This document shows positions 10,836 through 23,239 of a DNA stretch of 64,000 nucleotides, one piece after another. Both the position numbers and the translations under genes were made by a program. Source of the stretch: Diphasiastrum complanatum. Taxonomy: Eukaryota; Streptophyta; Lycopodiopsida; Lycopodiales; Lycopodiaceae. Every line of letters starts with the position of its first letter. The first letter of the stretch is position 1. The notes beneath the pieces were generated by a model that worked only from the letters and a program-made list of their open reading frames with translations, made no database searches and had not been told where the DNA came from. The stretch is taken from positions 6,330,548-6,394,547 of the forward strand of contig CM055094.1 of NCBI GenBank assembly GCA_029204225.1. The letters run 5' to 3'.

Positions 10836-12760
10836 CCCCCTTCCTTAATCTGGATCCGTGAATGCCTTGATCTTTAGATTAAGCAATGCACAAAACTTGT
10901 TGTGTGCATTAACACTGAATGTCTTTGTAAATATATCAGCAGCCATGTCCTGCATTCTACAGTACGTTAAGCTTACCTCCTTGTTGAGAACCTTGCCCCT
11001 AATGTAATGATATCGGATTTCAATGTGCTTACTCCTAGAATGAAATCTAGGGTTGGCCGATAAGGCAATAGCACTTTGATTATCATAGAATATGATTGTA
11101 CTTATACTGATACAAACTAATATCTGACAATGAATTTCTCAACCAAAATGCTTCTTTAATAGATTGAGAAGCAGCTATGTATTCTGCTTCTATAGATGAA
11201 AGAGTGATAGAGGTTTGTTTATGACTGTTCCATGAGATAGGGTCGTCGTTGAAGAAGAATGTAAATTTAGTTGTGGACTTACGATTGTCTACATTCCTCT
11301 CCATCTTGCATCAGTATATCCATCTCAACAGTGCTTGGTTGAAAACCTTGTTCGATGAGGAATGTGTTGATCCTCTAAAACCAAGCTCTGGTCGACTGTT
11401 TCAAGCCGTAAAGTGCCTTATGGAGTTTACAGACATGATTCTACTTTTCAAAACATATCCTTTAGACTGGAATTTATATGTCTTCTTGTATAACTCCATT
11501 CAGATAAGCTATTTGCACATTAAGTTGATGCACTTCAAGGTCGGCAACTGCAGCATTTTGATAGGAGGGCTCAGATCGATGAATGCTTCACTACTGGACT
11601 GAAAGTCTCACTGTAGTCAATGTAGGGGATCTAAGTGAATCCTTGTGCTACCAATCTTGCCTTCCTTCAATCAATCGCTCCATTGGCATTGTACTTGATC
11701 TTAAAGATCCATTTGCAATCAATCATATTGCAGCCAATAGGAGCTTCGACTAGTGACCACGTCTGGTTCTTGATCAGCGAGGAATACTCTCTGTCCATGG
11801 CTTCTCTCCAGAGATCAGAGTCTGGTTGGCTAAGTGCCTCTTCGACTGTTGTCGGTTCCTATATCAAGAGACATGCAGACTCAGGAGTATACCTTGTGGG
11901 TTGTCTGCGCACTCGGCTTGATCTACTTAGGAGGAATCGATTGATGAACCACTCTTGGGACTTGTTGTTGGGTAGCAGCAATGTCTTCATCTGATTCACT
12001 ATCGAATAGTGGATCGACAATGGACACATTTGAGCCTAAAGCTCGGATAGTCATGTCAATGGTAGGTGATAAAGGTCCTCTTGGAACAATATCTTCATCT
12101 TTGATATTGACAAACTGATCCTAGATAAACACTATATCTCGGTTGTACAAGATCTGTTAGATATCATGATCATACAGCTTGTATGTGTTATCAGATGAAG
12201 TATACCCAATCGGGATGGTCTTGAGACCTTGGAAGTCAAATTTCTTTCTTGTGTCTTTCAGGATCTGTGCGTAGGTGATGCATCTGAATATTCTTAGGTT
12301 CTCTTGAGAGAGTTAGCTCTAGATGTGTCATGATGATCATCACCCAGTTGTCATATGAGTTTGGCAAGCTTGTAAGTAGTTGCATCATTGCATCTTGATT
12401 GTCTATGATAGATCCGACAGCGGCCATTTGCTTCAGCAGGTTCTTGAATTGGTTGATGTGATTCTGCAGGGAGTCACCATTCGCCATCTTGAGGGAATAA
12501 AATTTCTTCCTGAGATGTAGCTTGGAAGCTATATCTTGGACTTCATATAATGTGCTCAAGATGTCCCAGACTTCTTTGGATGTCTGGGCTTCGGACACAT
12601 GGCCAATTTGCGTATCCGCAATGTTGAGGATGATTAGCGCAAATGTTTTGCCATCTCTCAACTTCCATTTGGAGATTGTTGTGTCGTCAGCTTCGAGTTT
12701 TCCTCTTTTATGGGATCAACTAGTTGCATAGATCTCTTTTTATGGAATCCAGTTTTTATG
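10836..12760 (-). mobile_element. Ty1/copia element, internally deleted (gag and RT/RNase H)
   Basis: On the minus strand a UBN2-type gag lies at about 12760-12236 (…SKEVWDILSTLYE, KLHLRKKFYSLKM). It is followed with no protease or integrase core by the integrase C-terminal tail (…GYTSSDNTYKLYDHD), RT fragments (CKWIFKIKYNA; YGLKQSTRAW) and a well-kept RNase H (10847-11304: ISWNSHKQTSITLSSIEAEY, ADIFTK). Several stops and frame changes. The 5' LTR is missing, and the element stops at a dispersed repeat at about 12765. Not functional. Confidence 0.85.
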
Positions 12761-12764
12761 CAAT

Positions 12765-13415
12765 GGTGAAACTATCCAGTGTGAATAGAGAAAATCTCTA
12801 GTGATTATCTCAAATAATCAAGAACTAGAGGAGATTTGGGGGTTTTTGAGTTGTTAGATATTCATGAATATGAGAAGTACAGCTAAAGATTAAATTAAGG
12901 TTCACTGATTGGCTACCAAGTACCATTTAGTTATGGATTGGATCAATGGAATAAAGCTTTAATCTGAACCTTTTGTCCAAAGATGTCTGTATAACTCAGC
13001 CTAATCTTAGTTTGTGCACTAAGATCTAAAGTAGGTTGATTGGTTGAAGGAATTTTGTGGATAAAAATATGATGGTTGGAAAACTTGAGATGTGGAATTA
13101 TTCACTTTCAAGATTTTCCAGATATGTTATTTACTCAAGAGAAATAGAATCTTTTGTAGTTGAGTTACAAGATTCTCAGTGATATATGTGAGTAACATAT
13201 GCGGATTTTGGAGGAATCTGCCAGTTAATGACATATTGTGTTTATGTACTGGGTCATAGTGAGATTATTCTCATATGTGCACGATTAATTTTGTTTGGAT
13301 CTACTATGTATTCCTGGTTTCTAAGGTTACCTGGTGCACTTAACCTAGTCGTTGAACATAAACATATGTTCAAGTATTGTGTTTGACAATTACTTGCAAC
13401 TTTAACTCTTCCTAT
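12765..13415 (+). repeat. Dispersed repeat, copy 1 (unclassified)
   Basis: About 650 bp is similar, in reverse orientation, to 57195-57785. Shared blocks include GTAACATATGCGGATT, a CATAGTGAGATTATTCTCATATGTGCACGATTAAT stretch and GGTGCACTTAACCTAGTC. No coding content or TG…CA ends were found. It may be part of an LTR or a non-autonomous element. Confidence 0.7.
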
Positions 13416-13492
13416 GTCATGCCTCCCCCCTATGTCACACCTACTCTCTCTCTTGCTCAACACTCTCCTCTATTTCTCTCCCTATGTCATGC

Positions 13493-14182
<690 letters not shown>

Positions 14183-14190
14183 CTCTCAAT

Positions 14191-14262
14191 TGTTTGCATC
14201 AATCTCAGGCATCAAATGTTTGCATCAATCTCAGGCATCAAATGTTTGCATCAATCTCAGTT
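14191..14262. repeat. 26-bp tandem repeat, 2.8 units
   Basis: TTTGCATCAATCTCAGGCAT plus six bases is repeated at 14193 and 14219 and partly at 14245. Confidence 0.9.
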
Positions 14263-14369
14263 CCAACGCCCCATCTGTGACAGGCATTACAACAGCCATT
14301 TGGATCAGCGATGGAGGCCTTCACGTTTTCAGCTTCAAGCAGGCATTAATGTGAAGGACACAAATAGTG

Positions 14370-14505
14370 ATTGATGGAGCAGGGTGCAATGATCAAGAGG
14401 GGCCCATCACCAGCGTGGGCTGGGCTCCTGATGGCAGACACATTGCAGTTGGATCAAACGACATTGAAGTCCAAATCTGGGATTCATTCTCTCTTCATCA
14501 GGTCA
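14370..14505 (+). pseudogene. CDC20/FZR-like WD40 exon fragment
   Basis: The plus strand encodes EGPITSVGWAPDGRHIAVGS then EVQIWDS, the characteristic second WD40 blade of plant CDC20/Fizzy activators of the anaphase-promoting complex (usual form EGPVTSV.WAPDGRHIAVG). It ends SLHQ at CAG|GTCATG, a possible donor. No C-box, other blades or IR tail were found nearby. The fragment lies between a copia primer site (14.82 kb) and that element's gag (14.18 kb), in opposite orientation. It is a gene fragment or isolated exon, not a working CDC20. Confidence 0.65.
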
Positions 14506-14814
14506 TGGAAGAGCCGTATTGTTTGGCTGTGTATTGGAGCTTTGCACTGTCGTGAGCTAGCGAGCTATCTACAAAAGCCATCTGAGTCTAGGTTGGGTTG
14601 TAGAAAATGGCGGTTGTTCTGCTTGAAGAAACTGTCTGTTTGTGGGAAATGCTTTCTTGCAGCAAGTTTGTGGGATTCAAACACTCCACAGATCAATGCA
14701 TACAAGCAAATACCATACATTAACAATGCATTATTTGGCATTCGCACATCTGCACACAAGCATTCACATCCTCTCTTTTCTACAAGGATATAAACATGGC
14801 AGCCATTAACAATG

Positions 14815-14826
14815 GCTCTGATACCA
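14815..14826 (-). other. LTR-retrotransposon primer-binding site (initiator Met type)
   Basis: GCTCTGATACCA on the plus strand is TGGTATCAGAGC on the minus strand, complementary to the 3' end of plant initiator tRNA-Met. The LTR would lie at higher coordinates; its limits were not resolved. Confidence 0.7.
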
Positions 14827-15057
14827 TATTACAAACAATGGATTAATGCAACTAGGATCTTATCACCTACTACCATCAATCACAACATAATCAGACAATG
14901 AGAATACACAAGATAGAGCATTGTCGTTACAATCTCTACTTTCCTCATTATGATAATAGAGAACAAAGAATGAAAAGGTATACAAAATTGATGATAACCA
15001 ACTTTAGGGTTAGGTCATTAAATTAGGGTTTTGACCACAATATATATTACAAATAAC

Positions 15058-15255
15058 CTAGTATGTAACAAATAAACAATATATTACATATTCCAATAAA
15101 ATTGGACACTCATTAGTTGTATGGTTTTGTGTACAGACTAGGCACCATACATTTTCCCTTCGTGGGTATTGTAGCTGGTTCTGAACTGGCACAATAGATG
15201 TTGATGCTACAACACCTTGCAAGGCCTTCAGTTTTTGGTCAAACTGAGTCGTCAA
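15058..15255 (-). mobile_element. Ty3/gypsy gag fragment (zinc-finger part), inverted
   Basis: The minus strand carries QFDQKLKALQG … ENVWCLVCTQNHTTNECP, matching the segment QFDEKIKALED … KNVWCSMGNYIVNECP at 19242-18991 (-). It is the N-terminal neighbour of the plus-strand gag-protease at 15730-16532. The two halves of one element therefore face opposite ways. Confidence 0.65.
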
Positions 15256-15729
15256 TTGTTTTATCTATTTTTTGTAAAGTTTTGTAATCTATTTCATCAA
15301 CAGATCGTTTGAAATATTGGAGGCATTGGAGGTCAATGCTACCGAGGGAGTTGGATGGTGGACCATTGGGTAGTTATGGCTTGAATCATCGTTGGATCCT
15401 TCATCTTTCTCTCTGATGGCGTCTTCCATGGCTTTGCATCTCTTAATATAACACTAAATGTAATATTATCATTGGTTGGAGATCAAAACATTATTAGTCA
15501 TAGGTAGACAAATCAAATGCAAACTGTGTGCTGGCGTTTGAGTGCCAACCTTGAGTGATACCTTTTGTGGATCGAGTAATGTTGTGCAATGGTTTCAAAT
15601 GCTTGAGTATCAGTCTTTCAAATTTTTTAAATAGTGATTACGAATTGCTTTCGTCTGAAGAATGATCCTCTATGATAACCTCTTTGAAGAGTCATTTCCC
15701 ACAGATGTACTTGTTGGAGCTACAACTGT

Positions 15730-16532
15730 AATTATGGGGATCGCTACAAGGAGTGTCCAACAAGACTGAAGCCACCACCGGTCACAACTCTTGTGAATTT
15801 GATAACAATTAAACAGAGACTAGCAACTCAGACTGAACCAAGTGTACCCTTGATGGTGGTTACTAGAGCACAAAAGCAAAAAGAACCTATACTAGTTCCA
15901 ATACCTACTGATTCTATACCATTAACTAACATACCAACAACATATGGAGTCTATCCAAATCTCCATGCAGAAAAAAAGAATGTACTAGGATATGAGGCAA
16001 TGGATTAAAAATTTGCAGGAGGAGCTTGAAGCCGCTAAAGCAGCAGCTGAAGTTTGTTCTTCACCAGCGCAATCACCAAACAATCCACGTACATATATTA
16101 ATGCTCAATTGCATCATCATGAAAGAACCCTTCAAGATGACTGAACCGGAAGCACCGAAAACAGAACTTGTCATGAGTATTTTGTCTAGTAAGATCAATA
16201 TTACATTGGGAGAGTTCCTTAAGTTGGTGCCAAATGCAAAGAAAGTATTAACACAGAAGTTAACTCAAACTGAACCAGAAGTCCATCAAGAATCACTTCT
16301 TTGTGCCGGATTTGAAGAATCTAATGAAGTACTCCATGTCGGAGCAGCCTGGGAAAGTGAGCAAAAAAATATCACCCTGGCGATTCATCATAAGCAATTT
16401 TTTAAAGAGGCAGCTGTGATAGATGGCGATTCGGGAGTTAACTTGATCTCTACAAAGCTATGTGCAAAGTGGGGCCTTACAAAGATAAAGCCTGCGACTT
16501 TTGCCATTAAGTCAAGTAAACTTGAAGGTTAA
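15730..16532 (+). mobile_element. Ty3/gypsy gag-protease fragment, copy 1
   Basis: The plus strand, with one or two frame changes, encodes the C-terminal gag (…NLITIKQRLATQTEPSVPLM…, TEPEAPKTELVMSILSSKI…) followed by an aspartic protease segment, VIDGDSGVNLISTKLCAKWG. The family pattern is D-G-G-S-G; the third position here is Asp. The frame ends at TAA 16532 with no RT after it. It is similar over about 800 bp to 18720-17930 (-). Confidence 0.7.
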
Positions 16533-16559
16533 AAGAAAGCTATAGATTTTTCCTAAAGC

Positions 16560-17560
16560 TTTTTGGTTCTTTAGTTTGAAAAGCGTATTCTTTTCTTATG
16601 AACTTTGGGTAATTACATGAACCCAAGGTTGTTTTGGCTTAACATTTAGCTTGAGCTTGTCAGGCTCGAGGACATTCTTTATGCCAACTTTTGGGAAAAA
16701 TAATGTGGTGGCTGGAGGGACAACACGCAGTACTAGTGCCACCCTCCTGCCTCGGGTTCTATTCCATACTAGACACAGTCGCTTCACAAAAAGAAAAAAA
16801 AATTCCAACATTTATTACCCAGCTAGCACTCAGTTGGAGCCTGAAATTTCTGGCTCAAAGGCATGCGCCTCAGAATCCGTGCCATTTCCCATTTGTCAGA
16901 ATTGTCTTGACTCTGCCTCGGGATTCGTATGGGTGGGCGCAGCTCATTTGCTGCTAGCGCTGATGTAAGTTAATTAAAAAGTAAGTGGGGGGGGGGAGAG
17001 GAGTTAATACCAAGTCCCCCAAGAACAAAAGAAATAAGTGATGTGATAGGCTGGGCACTTGCCCACCTGTACTTTTTGCATGAGGTGGGAGAGGAGCTTT
17101 GGGGAGGGAGTAAAGGAGGTACATTCACTTCCTTTCCCTCATTCTCTCAACTTGTTGTAGAGTTTTGGAGTTCTCAAGTTTGTTAGCTCTTGAGGCCTTT
17201 TGCTCTAGTTATTTTCTTTTTGACGGTTTTTACACCGTAGCCCTCTGTTTTTCCTCAAGTTTTTTGCTAGCTACTCCTTTGTCCATGGACACCCCTATGG
17301 ATGAGACTAGAGTTCCAAGTCCCTTCAAGACTGATATGGAGAATATGACGTGAGCCATAAATTTGTTACAGCAACAAATTGTCGATATGCGCTCTAAACA
17401 TGAATGGGCAGAGGCCGAAATTCGAGCTATGTCCCCGACAAGCTCTTCTTAACCCGATGTTTACTCTAGAATTTTTTAATGGAGAGAAGAAGGACAGACA
17501 CCAAGATGTGGTGTTAGCCTGTTAGATCGATGGACGTCACATTTTTCCATGCACGATCTA
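16560..17560 (+). mobile_element. 5' part of a Ty3/gypsy element (leader and gag start)
   Basis: From about 17280 the sequence (…ATGGATGAGACTAGAG…, LLQQQIVDMRSKHEW, FFNGEKKDRHQDVV, SHFSMHD) matches the gag start of the intron-2 gypsy at 30135-30415 and stops at about 17560. Upstream (16600-17160) is GC-richer leader or LTR-like DNA whose ends I could not set. Confidence 0.55.
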
Positions 17561-17929
17561 CCAGATTCTTGTTGCTCTGTGGGAAAAGTTTCTTCAAAAA
17601 TAGCTTCAGAATCATGGACAGTCTCGAATCCTCTTCCGAGGGATTGGAGTTCAAAGGGCGTAGGGCTCTGGGGCATTACAAAAACTTCTAAGGCCCCAAG
17701 GGGATTCAGATTCATCGAACATGTCCATGAAATACTGGTTGTTTGGGGAAACAACTCCCGTGTGTGGGGGTGACATGGCCTGGGCAGCTGTGATGGGAAT
17801 GGTAGTCCCAATGGTCACAGACTGTCCTTGAGAGGAAGCAGAGGCAAGAGAAGCATCAGAGGCGGGGGAATAGGTAGTTTCACAGGCTTTATCTTTGTAA
17901 GACCCCATTTTGCACATAGCTTTGTAGAA

Positions 17930-19535
17930 ATTAGGTTAACTCTCGAACCGCCATCTATCACGACTGCTTCGTTAGGAAATTGTCTATGTTGTTTTAACAG
18001 GGTGATATATTTTTGTTCACTCTTTCAAACTGCTCCGACATGGAGTACTTCATTAGATTCTTCAAATCTGGCCCAAAATGTGGCTCTTGATGGACTTCTG
18101 GTTCAGCTTGAGTTAACTTTTGCGCTAATACTGGGCACCAACTTCATAAACTCTCCCAACGAAATACTGATCTTACTAGACAAAATATTCATGAGCACTT
18201 CTGTTTGTGGTGCCTCCGGTTCAGTCATCTTCAAGGGTTCTTCATGATAATGCAACTGAACATTTATATCTGTTTGTGAATTATTCGGTGGTTGCACTGG
18301 TGAAGAATGAACTTCGGTTGTTGCTCTAACAACCTCAAGCTCCTCTTCTTCTTGCAAATGTTTAATCCACTGTCTCATATCTTGATATCTTCTCTTTTCT
18401 GCATGAACATTTGGATAGACTTCAAATGTTGTTGGTATATCAGTTAATGGTATAGAATCAGTAGGAACTAGATTTGCTACAGGTTTTTTATGCTTCTGTG
18501 CTCTAGTAACCACCATCAGGGGTACACTTGATTCATTCTGAGCTGATGGCCTTTGCTTGATTGTTATCAAATTTACATGAGCTGTAGCTTGTGGTGGCTT
18601 TGGTCTTGCTGGACATTCCTTGTAGCAATGCCCATAACCACAATCATGACATAATGGTATAAATTTGCCTTTGTTTGAACATCCTGCAACTCTATGATTC
18701 TCTCCACGTGCAAGGCATCCAAGTGGTGGTCTGCTCCAGTTTCTAGATGCTTGTTGTTGCGCGGCAGCATAAATAACATATTGTTCTGAAGATCCACCTT
18801 CATGATCATTACTATAGTTCCATTGTTCGGTACCTCTATAAGGTTCTGGTTCCATCAAATTGGTAGGAGGAGCGGGATGCTTTGTTGGGGCAGGTAAGGC
18901 TAACCGTTTTGGATATCCAAGAGTAGATTGATGAGGTCTAGCTACTGGATTTCCTCCAGAATGTCGATATCCCATCTGGGCATACCGTTGCTAGATTATC
19001 CGAGGATTGAAGATGCAAAAAGCAGTCTCATGATCAGGCAAATTGCACAAATGGCATATGCTGATTTCCATTTGTTTTTTCAATAAAGGACACTCATTCA
19101 CTATGTAATTTCCCATGGAACACCAGACATTTTTCCTAGTAGGAAAAGTCTTTGCAAACTTCTCAGGTTCCTTGTTCGCTTGTCCATGGAAATCTTCCAA
19201 TGCTTTGATCTTCTCATCAAATTGCGACTGCAACTGTTCCATTTGTTTCTGCTAGTTTTTTCCGAGTTTCTCGAACTCATTGGGCATTATTTCTACAATA
19301 GCATTGACATTCGTTGATGCAATAGTGATGGATGTCGTAGTGGTCGGCCCTGTTGTATAAGGCAACATACTGATATTCGGCTCATCGTCTGAATCTTCAT
19401 CCATCTTAAGATTGGTGATCTGAATAGCTTTTCCTGTTTCATAATCAGATTAGATTTCGAACAAGCAAATCCACTCAAATCAGGCAAAATCACTCCCAAA
19501 CTAATCCTATATGCAAATTTAACATTATTCATGCC
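17930..19535 (-). mobile_element. Ty3/gypsy gag-protease fragment, copy 2
   Basis: The minus strand encodes gag with a zinc-knuckle-like CHDCGYGHCYKEC (18640s, spacing CX2CX3HX4C, one residue short of the usual form), a Pro/Gln-rich linker and the same C-terminal gag as copy 1. A protease segment follows: VVIDGGSRVNLISTKLCAKWG at about 17975-17915. Here the Gly after Ser is Arg, so the active-site loop differs from the family in another position than copy 1. The longest frame is 18975-18103 (290 codons). RT is absent. Confidence 0.75.
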
Positions 19536-19790
19536 ACGACAAGATGCCTAATGTAAGCTAACCATCCAAAAAACATGCTGCAAACTGAAAAATCGGCATA
19601 GCTCCCTAGCAACGGTGCCAAAATTGTAGTGGATTTCTTTCCTTGCCTATCCTCAGCCCAAGATCTAATCAATCTAGCATCAAGGAGATAAAGTTAATTG
19701 TCACGCGTAGATTCGTTCCCATGAGAGCAATAGCATAGTTCAGATTTCATCATGAATGGAAGATTCATATCTAACTCTTGTTGAAGTGTG

Positions 19791-19843
19791 GCTCTGATAC
19801 CAGTCCTTTGGGAGCAAGAATAAGACATCAGCTCTGATACCAC
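19791..19843 (-). other. Two tandem primer-site motifs
   Basis: TGGTATCAGAGC occurs twice on the minus strand (complements of 19791-19802 and 19831-19842), 40 bp apart, upstream of the minus-strand gag at 19.5 kb. One is probably the primer-binding site; the second may reflect a short duplication. Confidence 0.65.
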
Positions 19844-19852
19844 TTATAGTGA

Positions 19853-20370
19853 AGGAAAACAAATTGTTATAACCAGGAGGATCATGGATTACTTGGAGAA
19901 TGGAGTTATGAGCAGTTCTTTGTGTGTGAAATCAGATTATTAGTGTAGGAGTCATAGACTGCCGTGAAAGAAAGATTGCAAAAACAATTAGGTGTCTGAG
20001 ATATCCATGCAATCCTCTATTGCTGATAGCCTGATATGAAGAGAGTATAGCTATTTCGCTTCCACAGGGGGCTGCTAACGTGAGGTAATTGCATCCTCAA
20101 AGATAAAAATTATGGCCATTATTATGTGGTTGCATTGAGATAGTATACAATACAAAAGAAAGATAAAACAAAATATACAATACAAGGAAGATAGTATACA
20201 ACAAAAAGTTACAAAGAAAGAAATCTTAGTTGCACACAACAAAACAAAAGAATCGTACTTGAAATGAGACAAACGAAAATACAATGCCTATGCTTGATGT
20301 TCATGTATACTTTTTATACATAATGACAATTTTTTTTTTTAATGATATAGAAGTTGTTTTTAATATGAGA
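19853..20370. other. Probable LTR region upstream of copy-2 gag; no coding content
   Basis: AT-rich. Its position beyond the minus-strand primer sites suggests LTR sequence, but no TG/CA boundary pair could be confirmed. Confidence 0.3.
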
Positions 20371-20379
20371 GAGGACAAA

Positions 20380-21200
20380 TTCTTCTCATTTTTTGCAAAA
20401 CAGTTCTCAGAATATTCTGACATTATTGATTATAGTTATAATGATATCAAAAGTGAGATAGATTTTGATAAATACGGCAATTGAAAATTTGGCAAGGAGG
20501 CATCGAAGGTCATAATTGAGATATCGAAAGCCTATGAGAAAACTTTGTCGGATGAGAAAGAATTTTTGGAATTCCAAAAAAAGTATCTTCCAAGGACTCA
20601 GTATATCCCCTCGAGCAATGTAGAAGCCATTCGAGGACATGACATTAGCAGAAGAAACATCGTTGCATTTATAATCATGATCTGGTAAGTAGATATTATA
20701 TCGGTTTTGATGTTGTACAGTTTTCTTTCAATTAAAAGTTGAAGTTTGAGGTTGTATTATTGTCTTTCATTCTAAATTTATTTCTTTTGCTCTTTTACAG
20801 GATGTTATTGAACTAGATTCCTTTGGTATGAGACATGGAGGCCTTCGAGGTGTATCATATGGGAGAAGGATGCATCTCTTTCTCATTATTTAAAAACTTA
20901 AAAAATAATGGGATTTATCCATATGCTACCACTGTCATTATGGCTATTAAGGCATTATCTATTACTTTAGGAGAACATACTTACTCCAAAAGAACATACA
21001 AAATAATTTTTAGAAGAGGGATCTGAACATTAAAATACTGGGTTAAATCTCCAATGATACTACAAAAAGATCATTAACAATGGCCCTTTATTCGGGTTAC
21101 ATAGATATGAGCAAAAGAGAAAAATTAGAATTTTTGGATCCATTATTCCTTCATGACAATACCATCCGCCTAAATCTTGAAGATGATGATGATGAAAATT
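20380..21200 (+). other. Unrecognised protein-like patches
   Basis: Three plus-strand patches read like protein: about 20390-20690 (…ISKAYEKTLSDEKEFLEFQ…, RRNIVAFIIMIW), 20835-21026 (…VYHMGEGCISFSLFKNLK…) and 21079-21201 (a frame ending LNLEDDDDEN and TAA). They could be exons of one gene or a decayed transposon. No family recognised. Confidence 0.25.
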
Positions 21201-21808
21201 AAACAACGTTCTGTAATAGATTATTGTTATATTACAATGATCTTTCTTTTGTTATGAATTTGAATGCCTTACGAAAGATCGTAACGTTTGGCGAGTTTTT
21301 AGCTTGATATCTAAATTGTGCTCTTATGTAAAATCACTAAAAAAGTTGAACCAAATATTTATTTTTTGAATTATGTCCACCATGATTTGTAGCTCGATGG
21401 AACGCTCCTCTGGCTTGCCAATGCGATTTTTCCATTCCTTGAGATGACCAGATACTTAAGCTCTTGTACTCTCTTGCAAAATATGTGGCATGGTGTAGAA
21501 AGATGTGCTGCAAATATTTGTTGATATCAATTAGTAATGCACAATATTAAGAAAAAAAAATAATGAGTACACAATCATCAAACAATCATAACACATTGCC
21601 CTGTAATATGTAATGTGATCTTTTCCCAACAATCTCATACAAATTTGAAAAATGTTGTACAATGTTTTTGCATAGAACTGATATCTTCTGATGATAAGTT
21701 TTCCTTTCTAATAACACCTACGAGTGTCTCAAAATTCTTTCACAATTGTGCCTTTTGCATTCGTGTACTTCCTTGTTTTCAAAATCTTGTGGCTAAAACA
21801 AAATCTTT

Positions 21809-23030
21809 TCAAATTTCATACTTGGCACTAGAATCTTTGCAAGTGATTGGATAGAAATTTTCTTGCTTTAGAACTCCCAATTGATGGTGTATCAAGAACA
21901 TTTCCTGATTTTCTTGACCGTCTGTCACTTTTCTCAATTGTGACATTTTTTTTATGTAGTCCAGCTTTTGAAAGAATTTTCTCCAACCTCGCCAATGTGC
22001 ATATGTGTACATATTTTAAGGGTATCCGCAAAACATATTTGAGATTTGGGTCTTCTAGTTCTCTTGTTGGACCATTGTTTGTTCGTTGCACATTCAGATC
22101 ATAGCAATCTTTCATGCAATAAATACATAGGTGTTTAGATGTTGCCCCATGAAAAAACACGTCATAAAAAAGTACCTGGAATGTTGCTATCCACCATGTA
22201 TGATTTTCCAATTGAACACTAAATGTATGATCATTTGATACTTTGCTCATCAAAGTGATACTCACCTGTTCCAACTTTTGACCTTTGATGATTTCAGATT
22301 CATCAAGTTTCATCACAACGATCAACTTTTCATTTGCTTGATGATCATTATTTTTATAGAACCAAACAATGTACAGTAAAATTCGATACCAAAAAAAACG
22401 TTATTGCAATCACTGTACTTTAGCTCATCACTTTCATATTTATATAAATAAGTGATACGAAATAGTTGGCCAACCACTTTGAATATTCCCTCATTAGCAT
22501 AATTTCTTGCTAATCCTACTCGATATGGACAAGGAAGATAAATTTTCTTAATCTTTACTTGAGAAAATGCTTCTTGTACAATTCTAAGAAATGTGGAATA
22601 AGCATTTCTGCAACTCCAACCTGATCACATGCACCTTGTATTACATTTGCATCTAAATAAGTTTGCACCTTATTCAAGACCATCCCTACAATTTCATTTT
22701 TCATCTTCTCAAATCGATAATTTTTCATCAATGCCCTTGCAGATTCTTTTGGAAAAACATAACTTAAAGATTCTCCAATACATGAACGATCTTTCAAATA
22801 GTCCTTGGGTACCAAGCATGATTTGAACAATTTGCAACCAAACTTCAATAACAATCATACTCGAAAACTCGAATTCTTTTCTTTTGATTGCCATTGTGTA
22901 AGGATAAGTAATCCATATTCTTCTTTGGTACCCTTTTCCTTTTCCTTTTCAGTATTGTCGTTTTGATAACATCTACATCAACAACAAATTTCAAACTTTC
23001 AGATTGTAACTTCTCCAATGATTCTAGCAT
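21809..23030 (-). other. Unrecognised ORFs, perhaps one decayed gene or transposon
   Basis: The minus strand has open patches at 23030-22845, 22854-22555 (…LLKFGCKLFKSCLVPKDYLK…) and 22325-21828 (165 codons). The last contains CIYCMKDC, a possible two-cysteine zinc pair, and YVLRIPLKYVHICTLARLEK. Composition and length are like those of a transposon-type protein, perhaps related to the patch at 7.8-8.2 kb, but I cannot name it. Confidence 0.3.
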
Positions 23031-23165
23031 GCTTTGATAGCATTGATCCGTCCGGTTTCCATCTTATGTGATGTACTGGTTTGTCTTATATGCCTTTGGC
23101 ATGAAAAAGACGTTAATAAAGCTTTCTTTTTTCTTTCTTTCTGCATGCACGTGCAAATGCGTGCA

Positions 23166-23168
<3 letters not shown>

Positions 23169-23199
<31 letters not shown>
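23169..23199. repeat. (GT)n microsatellite
   Basis: About 15 GT units. Confidence 0.95.
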
Positions 23200-23201
<2 letters not shown>

Positions 23202-23239
23202 ATCAAACGGTGTATTGTGGCCAAAGATCAACAATAAGA

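Noticed and set aside
11249-11994. Plus-strand frames of 117 and 119 codons at 11.2-12.0 kb
   Set aside because: They are antisense to the minus-strand copia RT and integrase segments.
14191-14262. CRISPR-like array in the 26-bp repeats
   Set aside because: The units abut with no spacers, there are fewer than three, and the genome is a plant's.
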